From: Alisma plantago-aquatica
Lineage: Eukaryota > Streptophyta > Magnoliopsida > Alismatales > Alismataceae
Direction of reading: 5' to 3'
NCBI GenBank assembly: GCA_963693085.1
Contig: OY856413.1
Location: forward strand, 470,697,879 to 470,761,878
DNA: 64,000 nucleotides
Below, one piece after another: positions 48,174 to 59,457 of this stretch. Numbering within the stretch: position 1 is the stretch's first letter; each line of letters begins with the position of its first letter. A program made the translations under genes and the position numbers. The notes beneath the pieces were generated by a model. It saw only the letters and a program-made list of their open reading frames with translations. It was not told the origin of the DNA and did no database searches.

Positions 48174-48840
48174 GAGGAGGATGATGATAACTATTCAACT
48201 TTTGGGAGTGAGTATATTGATGATGACGAGCTGAAGCAGCATGCGTTAACATTCACTATCATACTATTACAAGGGGATGTTGGAATTGAAGGATCATGAT
48301 GGAGAATCCATCACATAATGTCTTATGAGCATGAATATATTCCAAACCACACAGAACATGGCAAGCTTGGGGTGGTAGAAATGCAAATAGATTCATCTGG
48401 GGTTACTTCTTTTTTAGAAGATGATTGAATGTTTGGGACCATATATGAAAATTTATATGAGCATCCAACCTCAAGTTTAGAGGTGGAAAGAGAAGAGAGG
48501 AGTCCTCTAGAAAACTTTCAGCCCCTACCCTCCATCTCATAAAGTGTCAACATCCTAGGGTCTGCTTATTTAGATCCATACATTGATGGGTACCTTGAGG
48601 ATTCTATTTTGAAGAATTCATTTTAGTTTAGGTCAAATCAATTCTAGCACATAGATGACTTCACTGAGTCACTCAATTTTAGTCCTCTTCTTTAGATTCG
48701 GAAGGGCCCATATCTCTGCATGTTCTACTCCTACACTGTAGGCTCCATCCACAAGACACATGTGACACAACTCTCAAAACATAGGATCTGGTATCCTAGT
48801 GTTGGTATCATGGGGAAGCCACCCCCTTTCTCTTACGTCT
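48174..48840 (+). pseudogene. Element E coding remnant (right part), unrecognised protein
   Basis: A reading frame with stops runs DDDDNYSTFGSEYIDDDELK, then SYEHEYIPNHTEHGKLGVVE, AYLDPYIDGYLEDSILKNSF and near the end GPYLCMFYSYTVGSIHKTHV and WYPSVGIMGKPPPF. It is acidic early, basic and aromatic late. I do not recognise the family. It ends next to GGGGAAGCCACCCCC, which parallels the GGGAGGCAACCC hairpin after the gene of F, so it is probably the 3' end of the E gene and not pol. Confidence 0.45.
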
Positions 48841-49368
48841 TTCTTTTCTCTTTTTGTTAAAATAAATTTTGTTTTACATATTCTTGCTTACATACTTTCT
48901 TTCCTTTAACTGCTTAAATATATCCCAACATACATGCATTCTACTAGAACTTTGATAAAATTCTTTTCCCTTACATCCATGCATTCCTTCCATAATATCC
49001 TTAGTATAGGTCTTGCTTGAGCCAACAAAGTTTTAATCTTAGGGTGGTAGGACAGTCCACCCTTCTATCTCTTCATTTTTCATTCATGCATGTTTACTTT
49101 CTGCATTTAGTGTAATTTTTTTTTACATTTTAGCCTTGCTTTATTGCCTTGTAGTACTTGTTTCATGATTTCTAGATTTATAATTAAGGATATGTGATTC
49201 AAATCTTACAGTTAAATACTAATCTGTGTGCCTAAGTTCTCAATTTTCATCTTAACTACTTGATCTCTTTCTTGACTAGCTCTTTGACTCTTTCATTAAG
49301 ATTGGCAATCAACCTAAGGATATTCATAGTTTAAAATGTTATCCCCTTATGTTGTGAATGACAAACCC
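48841..49368 (+). other. Element E non-coding 3' interior
   Basis: T-rich sequence without a gene, similar in place and composition to the region after the F gene (61808 on). It ends at AACCC (49364-49368), where element C inserted; AACCC should recur after the C 3' LTR beyond the window. Confidence 0.5.
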
Positions 49369-52227
49369 TGTTACACCCTCAATTTTTGTTTATATGACTG
49401 TAATTGCAATTGGTTCAAAAATGATGTACTTGGTTGTAAATTGTATGATTTATGATAAATACATGGATTTCTTTTACAACTCTTCCTTGTGCATGGTTTT
49501 TTTTGGACCCTTTGGTAATAATAAAAGAGGAAGATAAGTTGAAAGAAAACAAGTAATGCCTTAATAATAATAAAGGAAATTAGAATAAAGGTGAAAATAT
49601 AAGAAATAAATAGGTAAGTGTGGGTTTGATCATAATGGATGGTGTTTCAAACCCCACATGGATCCTTGAATACAAGGAATTGAAATAAAGGAAAATAATA
49701 AAGTGGGAGAGAGGAAATATGAAGGAAATATAGATATTTAAGCAATAACTTGCACATAAAGAAAAGGTTAGTTTTATTTTTAATAATGACTCTAAATTTG
49801 GCACGCCAATAGATTAAGTCATTATTAAGTTTCCCTCAAAATTTGGGATTAAAAGGACCCATGGTTTGAGAGTTATGTTTTTTTCCAAAGTAAAAGGGAT
49901 ATCCTTTCTTTCTAAAGGAATTATATTTTTTTTCCCAATTTTCTATTTATGCGGGTAGCATGACAACTGTGGATCTGAGATCCAATGGTAGAGGTGTCAT
50001 CCCCTACCTCGAGTCTGACTGGGAGTCTATGAATCTGGGAGAGATTTCCTCTCCACTTTCCTCGTGATCCAGTGCATCATGGGATCTAAAAGTGGGCCAT
50101 CTATCTTTGGGAGACCACGAGGACTCATTCCATACCAGGATTGAGTACTTGTTGTAATGGGAATAGAGATTCCCTAATATCGTGGAACTTGTAACCCTGC
50201 CCTATATGGTGGGGTGTTGTGAAATGCCAACAATCACGGAATTGCTGCTCGTGAAATCAGGACGATTGGATGAGTGCTTTAGCATCCTCAATTGGAAGAA
50301 TCAAACTTCCCTACACCCCTGACGAGGAGCTAGTTTCACCAGAGAAGGACGACATTGTCTCAGTGATAGGAGGAAAAGGGCAGAGCAATTAGCTGGTTCT
50401 TTGAGTTTGGGAGAACATGACAAAGCTTTAAGTGATATCAAATCTAGCATAAGAGCAACGACAAGTGAAGTCAACTTTCAGATTGACCAGCTGCTCACGG
50501 GAGGAAAAGACTTGAGGTTGAAGACGATCGAGGGGGAAATTACTCCCCAACCCTCACGTACATGTTGAAAGGGTTAGCCCTTTATGGTAATTTTGTAGCC
50601 CCTCTCTTGTTAACGAGCACGTAGCCTTGCCAGCACGGTTTTAAATCCGATAATCAACGTGGCTATTTCTGATTGGTAGAAAAAGGATTATTTTATAAAA
50701 TACATAACTAATTGTGGAAATATCGAATGAATATGATCTATATATGAAAGTTGATAAAAAAAACATGAAGAATCCAATAAAAATATAATTGAAACTTGAT
50801 ATTGCTTACGATTTAAAAAGTACATAAAGTTACCACTTTTAATGTATTAAGATATGGTGAAACCCTAATTTGATACAGAACTCATATTTAATGACTCGTT
50901 TGGGTTATTTTGAGTAATATTAACCTATTGATAATAAAAGGGAGAGTTAAATTTGAAAAAGGTAATTTTATGCTTGTTTTAGGGTTTTATGCACATGCTT
51001 ATGTTTAGAAACCCTAATTTGGGAAAATATGGGTTTTAATGGTTTAAATCTGAAAATATAATTATTCAACAGAGATTTGTTGATCTCAAACTTGTTTTAA
51101 TATTTATGAACCCTTGATGAAGATAATTGGAATAATCAGGGTTTTTGAGAAATAAGAAATCTGCTTTATGGTTGATAGCCTAAAAAGGAAATAAAGTTGG
51201 ATAAAGAAACCTAAGAAACCCTAATGAACCCTAAGGGACTAGGAAGCCTTAGAAAGTATCCTCCTATCATTAGGAAGGTGTTTTGACATTAGGTAATCTA
51301 TATGTTTTAGGAATTAAGGGTTGTTTGCATTAAGGTTCTTTCTTGGATATCTTGTTGAATTTGGATTCCTTTTCTCAAGAACAGGTTTGTGGTTATTCTT
51401 ATGATTAAATCACTTTAGTTTCCCTGCGATTCTCGAAGTTTTATCGATTGTTTAGAATAACTACTTGATTGTCTTTTATTTCATGCAATTATAAAGTGAC
51501 TATGACTATCACCATAAATATATGTGCATAACTAGCTCAGATCCTGGTCCTCCTCTATAGCTCTAATATTGATGAGATAGATGACCTAGTACATGGTCTA
51601 CCCGTGAGGTAGGATCATCAGGTTATCATGAGTCGATGTGTTGGTCTACCCTTGGGTAGGACCATACGACTCCACGACCCTATGTATTGATCTACCTGTA
51701 AGGTAGGATCATGGGGGTTAGTTGAGATCTACCATATGAGAGGTAGTATCCATGTCCACTGCAGGGATAGAAAAGAGGCTAGGGTATGTAAGGATTGAGC
51801 AGTCAAGTTTAAAATGTAAAGTTGGCTTGTTAAACCATAATTGCTTGCAATATGTTGTTACAAATAAATGCAAGATTATTGTTCCCCCCACATACCAGTA
51901 TCATTCATTAAACTGACTGTCGTTTTGTTTGTCAGCATTTTAGGTTATCAAAATATTGGATATTTCTTTAAAGTGACATTCATGGAATCAAGCTTATTAA
52001 AGAATTGCAGGATTGTAGTTAGATAAGGTCTTTCTTGGGTAAAGATTTCCACTTCCTATATTTTGCAAGGTATGAATAGAAAACTTTTATTCCAGTAAAA
52101 GTTTAGTTAAGGTAGAATTTATTAATTATTGTTGATTATTTGCAAAACCATTGATCCTATTTTGGGATAATGCCTATGACCTCTTGGTCTCCCTTAACAG
52201 GGGTTACCGGGAGGCGTGGTCATTAAA
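49369..52227 (+). repeat. Element C 5' LTR
   Basis: A 2859-base LTR from TGTTACACCCTC to ...GTCATTAAA. It is a diverged relative of the A LTR: the same GGTCTACC/GGTAGG blocks at about 51590-51710, the same CACCATAAATATATGTGCAT segment, and the same end before GGTTTTCCATTTAATC. It lacks the AT run and its last bases have mutated from TTACA. Several AAACCCTAA motifs occur at 50860-51240. Confidence 0.88.
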
Positions 52228-52706
52228 TTTTCTATCACATCGTGGTTTTCCATTTAATCTTTCGTAATTATTAAGTTTTACAAACTCTTTAGAGCCCTGG
52301 GGAATTATAAGAGGATTTTCTGAGGATGGAGGTGTCTAGAAAAGGATCACAGTTTGGGGGCTGGTAATATTTTCCTCTGCCCCTCTATTCGGTTACTAGG
52401 ACTCCCAGATGCAGTGTGACTGCCTGACTGAAATCCAAAGAATTGACTCAAAATAAGATACATCTAGGTTTTCTCATCTATCTTTGTCCCTTCTTTACCT
52501 CTTATATCTGGAGAAACATTAAGAGCTTAGGGTTTTCTGTCTCTCTACCACCTCCTATGTTTGGGAATGCAAAGTATTAAGGATTAAGTGATCCTCCACC
52601 AAATAATAAAATACATGTATACAAGAGGACATGGGCATAAGTTAAATCTTATCTCGTTCAAGTTTTAAATCTGTGCTTAAAATATTTTTAACTTATGTGT
52701 AACAAC
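52228..52706 (+). other. Element C leader between LTR and gag
   Basis: Similar to the A leader (1812-2216), including GATTTTCTGAGGATGGAGGTGTC-like and CCACCAAATAATAAAA-like parts. The primer site is decayed (TTTTCTATCACATCG). No gene is seen. Confidence 0.6.
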
Positions 52707-53173
52707 ATGGCTCATGTGAATATCGTAGCTATCCCCGAGGCCACTGAGAACCCTGCTAAGGGCTGGCCTCCCTATAAGAGGAGGGGATCTTCTAAGAAAA
52801 GGAAGAGGAACCATGGTGATGAGTCCTCAAAGAAGAGAAAGAGACCTGAGGAAGCCTCATAAGAAGTCTCAAACCCTAAGTCGGTTCCCTTCGACAACCC
52901 AGAGATGGACCAGGAAGAGGAACACATGTCCGAAGATGAGGCCAAGTTTGAAGAGAACTCGACTGGTGGTCCAAGACCAACAATGGTAGTCCACACCCCT
53001 CATGCCATGTGGATGGAATAGTAGAAGAAGCTAACTGAGGCCATTAGTGCCATAGCCCTCAGGGATATAGCCAGAGATGAGAATGGTGAGTTGCTTTCCG
53101 TTCTTCCCCGACTTGGAGTCACCATTATGGACTTCATCAAGCTGAACATTGAATAGTTTTGGGGAGAGGATAA
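52707..53173 (+). pseudogene. Element C gag, N-terminal remnant
   Basis: From the ATG at 52707 a frame reads MAHVNIVAIPEATENPAKGW followed by a strongly basic part with SKKRKRN and SSKKRKRPEE. A TAA at 52860-52862 breaks it; reading continues through acidic EEEHMSEDEAKFEEN to a TAG at 53019-53021. The basic block matches that of A (RKRKRP), so it is a conserved Gag feature. The gene is cut by insertion of H at 53174; five bases GATAA precede H. Confidence 0.65.
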
Positions 53174-53730
53174 TGTTGGGTTTTAGGGGAAGCAGAGAAG
53201 GCAGCGGAAACAAAAATTTTCTCCCCAAACCCGGAACAAGGAAATGCGTCAACGTCTATATAATAGGAAAGGGATGGTTTGTGGAATCATACCTTGTCCC
53301 GAGGCTTGCTTGGAGACAATACCTCACGCCTTGCGCGGTCTTCAACTCCATTCTTGGATGGTGTCTGTGCAGCTCCTAGTCGCACCGGGACTGACGACTC
53401 CTCCTCTCACTGGGACTGTCAGGATTGACAGTTGTCCTCCTAAGTGGCAGAAACCTCCCGCCTCTGAAGTAGTCTACACGGACCACCTAGAACTCCACAC
53501 TCCTTGTCCCATAAGGAGTTGGAAGGAGTCACACCCTTCTGTTGACGTACTATTCGCCAACACACTCTCCTGCTGTCATTTGCAACTGTAGTTGTCTTTC
53601 CCTTGCTGCGCCTCCCTTTGCGGGTAGCACTTGCTCAGGCTCTCTCTCGATTACCAAAACCAGAGAGAACGACAACTTTCTAGAGCAACTGGTTGCACTG
53701 AGTTGTACTTTGAGAAGCCCCCAATATCCC

Positions 53731-53738
53731 TATATATA
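53731..53738 (-). promoter_or_regulatory. Probable TATA box in H LTR
   Basis: The minus strand reads CCTATATATAGGGATATTG, a strong plant TATA box. It lies about 100 bases downstream, in the sense of H, of the motif array at 53841-54228. Confidence 0.65.
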
Positions 53739-53840
53739 GGAGGGTCATGGGACAGGGTTCTCTATCCCGGGCAATATGGGACTAAAGAAGGAGTAGAAGG
53801 GTTCGAGATTTTCCACCAAAAACAACCAACTCGCAACCTG

Positions 53841-54228
53841 AACCGATCGTTTCACAAATGAAACGGTCGGTTGGGGATCTGAACCGGTCGGTTGACACTC
53901 AACCGATCGGTTGGGACCCATGAGCCGGTCGGTTCACTTTCTGAACCGGTCGGTTTGTGGTCCTGGTCAGTTCCCGATTGACTTTCTAACTTTTGTTTCT
54001 AATTGGTATCAAATACCAATCCTTGTTTCAATCAAATTGGGAAAGTGAAACGAAAGGAAAATTCTCACCAATCCAACTTTCCCAACTTGCCTGATTGCAA
54101 TAGTTGAACCGATCATTTCAACACTTGAAGCAATCATTCACCCTGTCCTTGAGCCGATCGACTCACAACCTGAGCCAATCGGTTCACTAAGCTGAGCCGA
54201 TCGGTTCATCACATGAGCCGATCGGTTG
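53841..54228. repeat. ACCGATCGGTT motif array, H LTR
   Basis: About eleven copies of ACCGATCGGTT or ACCGGTCGGTT and GCCGATCGGTT in two groups, 53841-53955 and 54104-54228. AACCGATCGGTT is a perfect 12-base palindrome. Spacers are short and unlike one another. Some copies show TG or CA in place of CG (for example CCAATCGGTT). Confidence 0.88.
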
Positions 54229-55419
54229 GGAGTGCAGATTGTGCAGAATCAGTCAATTGTGATTTCAATCAATCTGATACTCCAATCAATGTGTCCAACA
54301 CCTTGAACATTATGACATTGAGCTATCAATTGATTGAGTGTTTAATTGAACTACTAAACTCCTTTAGTAATCAATCTAAACATTTCTTGTGGACAAAACT
54401 CCTCTTCTAGGTTAAATCCTATGTGTGTGACCCTACAGGTCCATTTCACGTTGACAGTGAAAGTCCATAACACTTATGACTTCACAAGCAAAGAGCGGTG
54501 CCTAGTCACACATCAGTGCTACCCAAGTGAAAGTAGAAAGTTGGAGAACAACTTTCAATCCTACAATCCGTGAATGGTGTTACAATGAATGTATAATTCC
54601 TTTGTCACTAATATACCGAATGAACTCAAGGCTTGGAACAGTCATCCTGTCAATGTTCATTCACTTTCTTGATCTCAGAGTAGATTGATCGAGATATGTA
54701 TGACATCAATATCACATACTGATTCACACATGCGTGCGCACGCCTATCTCAATCCTACTCATCAAGTGGCCTTGGATATCAAACTCCCTCAGGAGGGACA
54801 AATCCCATATCTATCACTCACCCCTCAAAAGCCCCATGTGTCAAAGCCACCCAACCATCACCTTTATAACAATCCATGTTTTAGGACTGCGTTTGATGAT
54901 GTCAAAGTGTGCCCAACAACATGTGTTGAGTGTAGTGATTTCAAGTCAAAGAATCACACTCACCACCATCACTGTGAGTACTAACTGTGACTACCATGTC
55001 ATGGTTCCATGTGTCAAACTCACAGTGGGTCTGTCTGGTACACTTGTTCTATAACAAGTACCTATGTGTTTGGTTTGATATCTCTATATCATGACTAATG
55101 AGATTCTGTCATCAACCAACACCACAATCTAGCCTTGTGTGTCATTGTTGTCTATCTACCTTCCACAATGACATCCGACTAGGGACATAACAAGAATGTA
55201 CAAACTCTTAGCATCCGTATGATCTCATCATTCAGGTCCTTAACCTGAAAGCATACGTCATTTAGTATTGTCATTCTCTAGACATTCAATTTCTTCTATC
55301 ACTATCTCATATGACTGGACCAGAAAGAATTGGAAGCTTGCCTTTGATGATTATCAAATCAATCTTAATGTATCCCACCAATCATCCCATGATTGGCTCT
55401 CAGGGCATACATAGCAACA

Positions 55420-55433
55420 GACTCCCACTTGCA
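55420..55433 (-). other. Element H polypurine tract
   Basis: The minus strand reads TGCAAGTGGGAGTC immediately before the LTR start TGTTG, the usual arrangement in copia elements. Confidence 0.8.
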
Positions 55434-57858
55434 CAGTGAGCCAATCACCCTTGAATCATATTCATAGTGATCTTCATACATGTCCCACATGTTACTGTGC
55501 TCTAGTGCGAACATAGTGAGTAATGGCAACACCTTGCCAAAGTCAGTATAAATTGCATGTATCTCATCTCTTCGCTGTACGTCACACGTATGAGATGGAG
55601 GTGCCGTAATATGCGATCTACTATTCCTTTGCTAACCTTTAGCCACATTGCATGATCAAGGATTCCATACTTGTCATCAATGAGCGGAATATAAGTTCAT
55701 CTCATGAACTTCCAGATCCATATAGTATCCACTGCTGTTCTCTAACACATAGATACTCACCATTTCCTTTTAAATGGTTTTATTGGAACACTTCCAATTA
55801 TCAACAAACTTTCACTTTTATATATCCTATATATATTTTGCGATTAATTTTCTGTCCTATCGGAAGTTCGCATCAATGTAACTCTTTACATTGAACTCTT
55901 CTTTATCTCCATAGAACTAGTACTTCACAAGTACTTATCAAGTTCTCATGGTATTCCAGTAACCCTTACTGGAAGTAGACAGACATCCACTCATCATGTC
56001 TCACATACAAGTTATCAGGATGAGCACATCATATTGCTATGTCCTACATACAAGATGATGAATGCATTTTGTTCTTGCCATGTCGATACATGCACGTTAA
56101 TGGGATGATTACATACATGATAGATCCATATATATTCTTAGTGTTTCCATTCTTCATAAGAATTGAACACTTGGCCTTGGGATACTAACTCCATGTAACA
56201 TGGACAAGTTTTCTCCCACTGAATCTGTGCATACTGAACCCTTCAGTACAGATTGCCAATGTATGCTTTCTCCTTATAGGTCAAGAGGTTTTTGAGAACT
56301 ATCTCTATAGATCTCTATTCCTATCACATAGGAAACATCTCTATCTTCCTTAAAGATAATTTCCACTTTTGGATTTCCATTCTAGAACATTTCCATTTCA
56401 CATCAACATGTGGAATGTGAATACGCTCCCAATAAATCACAAATCCGTTCTTTATCTTTGACATATTAGCCAAACACTTTGACTATATCATCAAAGTAAA
56501 GATCCAATTCTGAGTTGCTTGTACTCAATCAATCACATTGATTAGTCCATTGTAACTTATAGACTTCATTTGCATTAGTGTATTCATAAACCTTATAGGT
56601 TGTGTCACGTACACATCCTTGTTTTATTCCTCATAGGAATGCAGTTTTAGTATCCATATGCCAAATGTCTTAGTCATCAAGTTGCAATCAACAAGCATCA
56701 ACCTTCTCAAAATGTTATCCATGTGTCTTAACACTTAAGACTCATTTGCACTTATGGATTTCATCCAATGAGTGCTACCATCAGGGCCATACCTTATGGT
56801 TTACATGGAAGTCATTTAGGATGTAATGGTTATCTAGCATAACTCAAAATTTGGTTCCTCTCATTCATCTAGGTAGTTGACTCATCACATGATCAACTCA
56901 TCATATAAATGATCGAGATGTATCTGTCAAGGATATAAGAACTCAAAACTCCTTGTGATTCTTAATGTCCTTTATTAGTTTGGGGTATTCCTTTATTAAG
57001 AAGAATTCAGTTATTTGATAATCAATCTCTAACTCTTTAGAGTATGATTCCTCGTTGATTTAGACATCACCATGCCTTAATCATGAGTTCACTATGATAA
57101 CTATCATAATCACTCATAAGGATCTCAAACATTTTGGTCCAAGTATTTCATTCATTGATCTCATCAAGAATTAACACTTTACCAAATTTGTACTTCATCT
57201 ATGATAATCTTGAACACTTCAAGATATTCATATTGGTATTTCTCTAAACACCATTTGAAGTATTAGCATTTTCTCCAATAGGTATGTAAATACATCACAT
57301 GTATTATACCTAATTGGATAATCATTCTCCCACTATCATTAGTGAAGATTGATTAATCACGTCCAAGAGATTCATGTCTCTTACTGGTTATCCAACCAAA
57401 AGAGTCTAGATTTATCCATCATATGGAAACTAGAAATGAATTTCTCATGATTGATGCTAATTTGATTGTTTGAGTTATCAATAACTTTAGGTATCATTTT
57501 ATCTTATGCATACCATGTATCACAAGATAAGCAAGGCATTGCCACAAAGATCATATCTTTAAGATTGAAACATCAACTTTATTAATTGCCATCATTGTCA
57601 TACAATATTCAAAAATAAAGTGTTTCTATCTATTGGCAATATCTGAAATAGCAGTTCTCAACTCTATTTCGTTCCCTTTAGGCTGAAATAAACTGAAAGA
57701 TACTCCTATCTATGGCTGCAACACTTGCTCCAATGATGGGTACACCTTTCTTGGTCCTTTCACAAAGGCCATCACTTCTTTGCGGATCTTGCATATCATA
57801 TATGATAGATCCTTATCTTGGTATCATATACCTCAGATAAAGAAGCGGTTCATTTCAT
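55434..57858 (-). pseudogene. Element H pol remnant (copia RT and RNase H)
   Basis: Minus-strand traces in order: GPDGSTHWMKSI near 56780, MDTKTAFL near 56640 (copia DVKTAFLNG), a WNLYFDD-like block near 56490, a SYVIGIEIYRDSSQ block near 56320, and RILRHLHLIRV near 55590 (end of copia RNase H). Many stops and frameshifts occur. Upstream parts toward 57858 are not recognisable. The element is cut by insertion of F at 57859; its 5' part should lie beyond F, outside the window. Confidence 0.75.
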
Positions 57859-59270
57859 GATACCAGATGCATGGGTTTTGAGTCACTTTTATAGGCTTAT
57901 TTTATATCTGTTTTATGCATGTATTTGTCATTTTCTTGATTATATTTGCATAATTCACTATAGTTGGCCCTTAAACTCTTTTTGCATCAAATTATACTTC
58001 TTTTATCATATTTATATGATTTTATATAATCCCCAGACTTATACACATGTTTCGACACTTTTTCAGGCACTTTTGCATTGTCCGGAGTCGATACTATCGA
58101 CCCCCAGGTCGATAGTATCAGCATTTCATCAAAAAGCAACCCCAAAACGCGATCTTGGAAGGAATAACCTGTGCCATGGTCGATACCATCGACCTTGGGG
58201 TTGATACTATCGATAGCGTCGGGATCTGGCGATTTTCAGCACTAAAATGGAACGTTTTAATCTGACGATTGAGCTTTTTCGGAGCCGTAAAGTGGTCCTA
58301 TGACCTAAGAAGAGCACAGACGGCCCGAGGGAGAGAGGAGATTGTGTTTCACAACATCCAAGAAGGAGAGAGAGAGATAGGAGACGAGAGATGAAGGCCG
58401 TCAACTGAGCGATCCGAGCACCTCCGACGGGCGATTTTGCTGCCGGAAGACTGCAAAACGCACATTTCTCGAGGAGGATCTCCAGGAACACCTTTGTATC
58501 AGGGGTTACACGAGTTTGCTCCATGTTTCCCATGTTTTTCTTCTCTACTCCTCTGTCTTTCATTGAGATGACCATGCAGGGCTAATCCCCTTCGTCTTTA
58601 GGACTGGGAGTAGCCTGGGAATTCATTGTATGACAATTTTAGAGTGATAATTCATATTTTGTCTCTTAAATCCATGGTATGATTTCATTTTTCTCAATAT
58701 ATTGTTATGCTTGATTACCATAATAATAATCTAATGCCCTTAATCACTTTGAAAGAAGGATTAACGGCTGAAAAGAGATGAAATTCACATTAATCGACAA
58801 ATCCCTTGAACAAGGTGGTGTAAAATTAATGGTGGATACTGAGAGATCGTTCATAATGCACCTAGCTAGGGTATAGGTTACTACGACGGTGGAACTGACC
58901 TAGACTAAGGTAGTGAATTGCACCACGAAAGTGGGCAATTCTGTTTTCAGGCCACTACCCGGATAGAGAGATAAAATTGAGGCATTATATAAAACCTAAT
59001 ACAATGAAAACCCGCGGTGAAATTGCAATCCTGAAGATATCCTTTTGAATTGATTAAACTAAACATTTAATCGATTGCTTTGTTTTGTTTTACTTTATTT
59101 TCTTTTAATTTTACAACAACCTCCAACTTTTTAATCGGTCTAGCTGATCACAATCAGTTAGTAGTAGTCTCTGATAATTCACGTGTCCTTGAGTTCGACT
59201 CGGGCCTCACAAAGGCCTATATTACATTGACGCGTACACTTGCGTTTCTACACATGTAAAAAGCGTGTCA
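57859..59270 (+). repeat. Element F 5' LTR (Athila-like)
   Basis: A 1412-base LTR from TGATACCAGATGC to ...GCGTGTCA. The right end is fixed by the primer site seven bases later; the left end by the TG start and loss of copia likeness. TTTCA (57854-57858) is the candidate target duplication. A TATA-like TTTATATAAT lies near 58021. Composite palindromes lie at 58087-58214. Short open frames on either strand look like chance. Confidence 0.8.
58087..58214. repeat. TCGATA composite palindromes, F LTR (two units)
   Basis: Unit one: GTCGATACTATCGAC at 58087-58101 and GTCGATAGTATCA at 58108-58120. Unit two: GTCGATACCATCGAC at 58179-58193 and GTTGATACTATCGATAG from 58200. The first and second halves are near reverse complements, and each half is itself almost palindromic. 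Four more units lie at 61933-62193. Confidence 0.88.
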
Positions 59271-59276
59271 AGTTTT

Positions 59277-59294
59277 TGGCGCCGTTGCCGGGGA
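59277..59294 (+). other. Element F primer binding site (tRNA-Asp type)
   Basis: TGGCGCCGTTGCCGGGGA, the exact Athila-type site, complementary to the 3' end of tRNA-Asp. Confidence 0.92.
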
Positions 59295-59457
59295 CACGGC
59301 AATTGTCGGCACTACAAGTGCTGCGAGCGGCCACTCTAGGCCACATTTTTATTTTATTATTTTGAAATCATTTCTAAAATTAATAGTCTATCTTTCCAAT
59401 TTTTATATTCGTCTAGCACGGTACTGAACTCAAATTTTCATTTTGCAGGTACTGTGT

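Larger units (their letters stand above)
53174..55419 (-). repeat. Element H 3' LTR (Ty1/copia)
   Basis: A 2246-base LTR. On the minus strand it begins TGTTGCTATGTATGCCCTGA and ends CCTAAAACCCAACA. The start sits next to a copia-type polypurine tract, and the neighbouring pol is copia. The TATGCCCT start resembles the Angela/Tork group (inference). It contains a TATA box, an ACCGATCGGTT array, and no gene. Confidence 0.83.

Noticed and set aside
53149..53861. Several plus-strand open frames in the H LTR
   Set aside because: They overlap each other in different frames, have no domains and lie in an LTR, one of them spanning the C/H junction.
54685..54984. 99-codon plus-strand frame with His-rich end
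   Set aside because: Chance frame in the H LTR; the CACCACCATCAC run explains the His residues.
58207..58575. 122-codon minus-strand open frame in the F LTR
   Set aside because: Low-complexity residues, inside an LTR, antisense, no family recognised.
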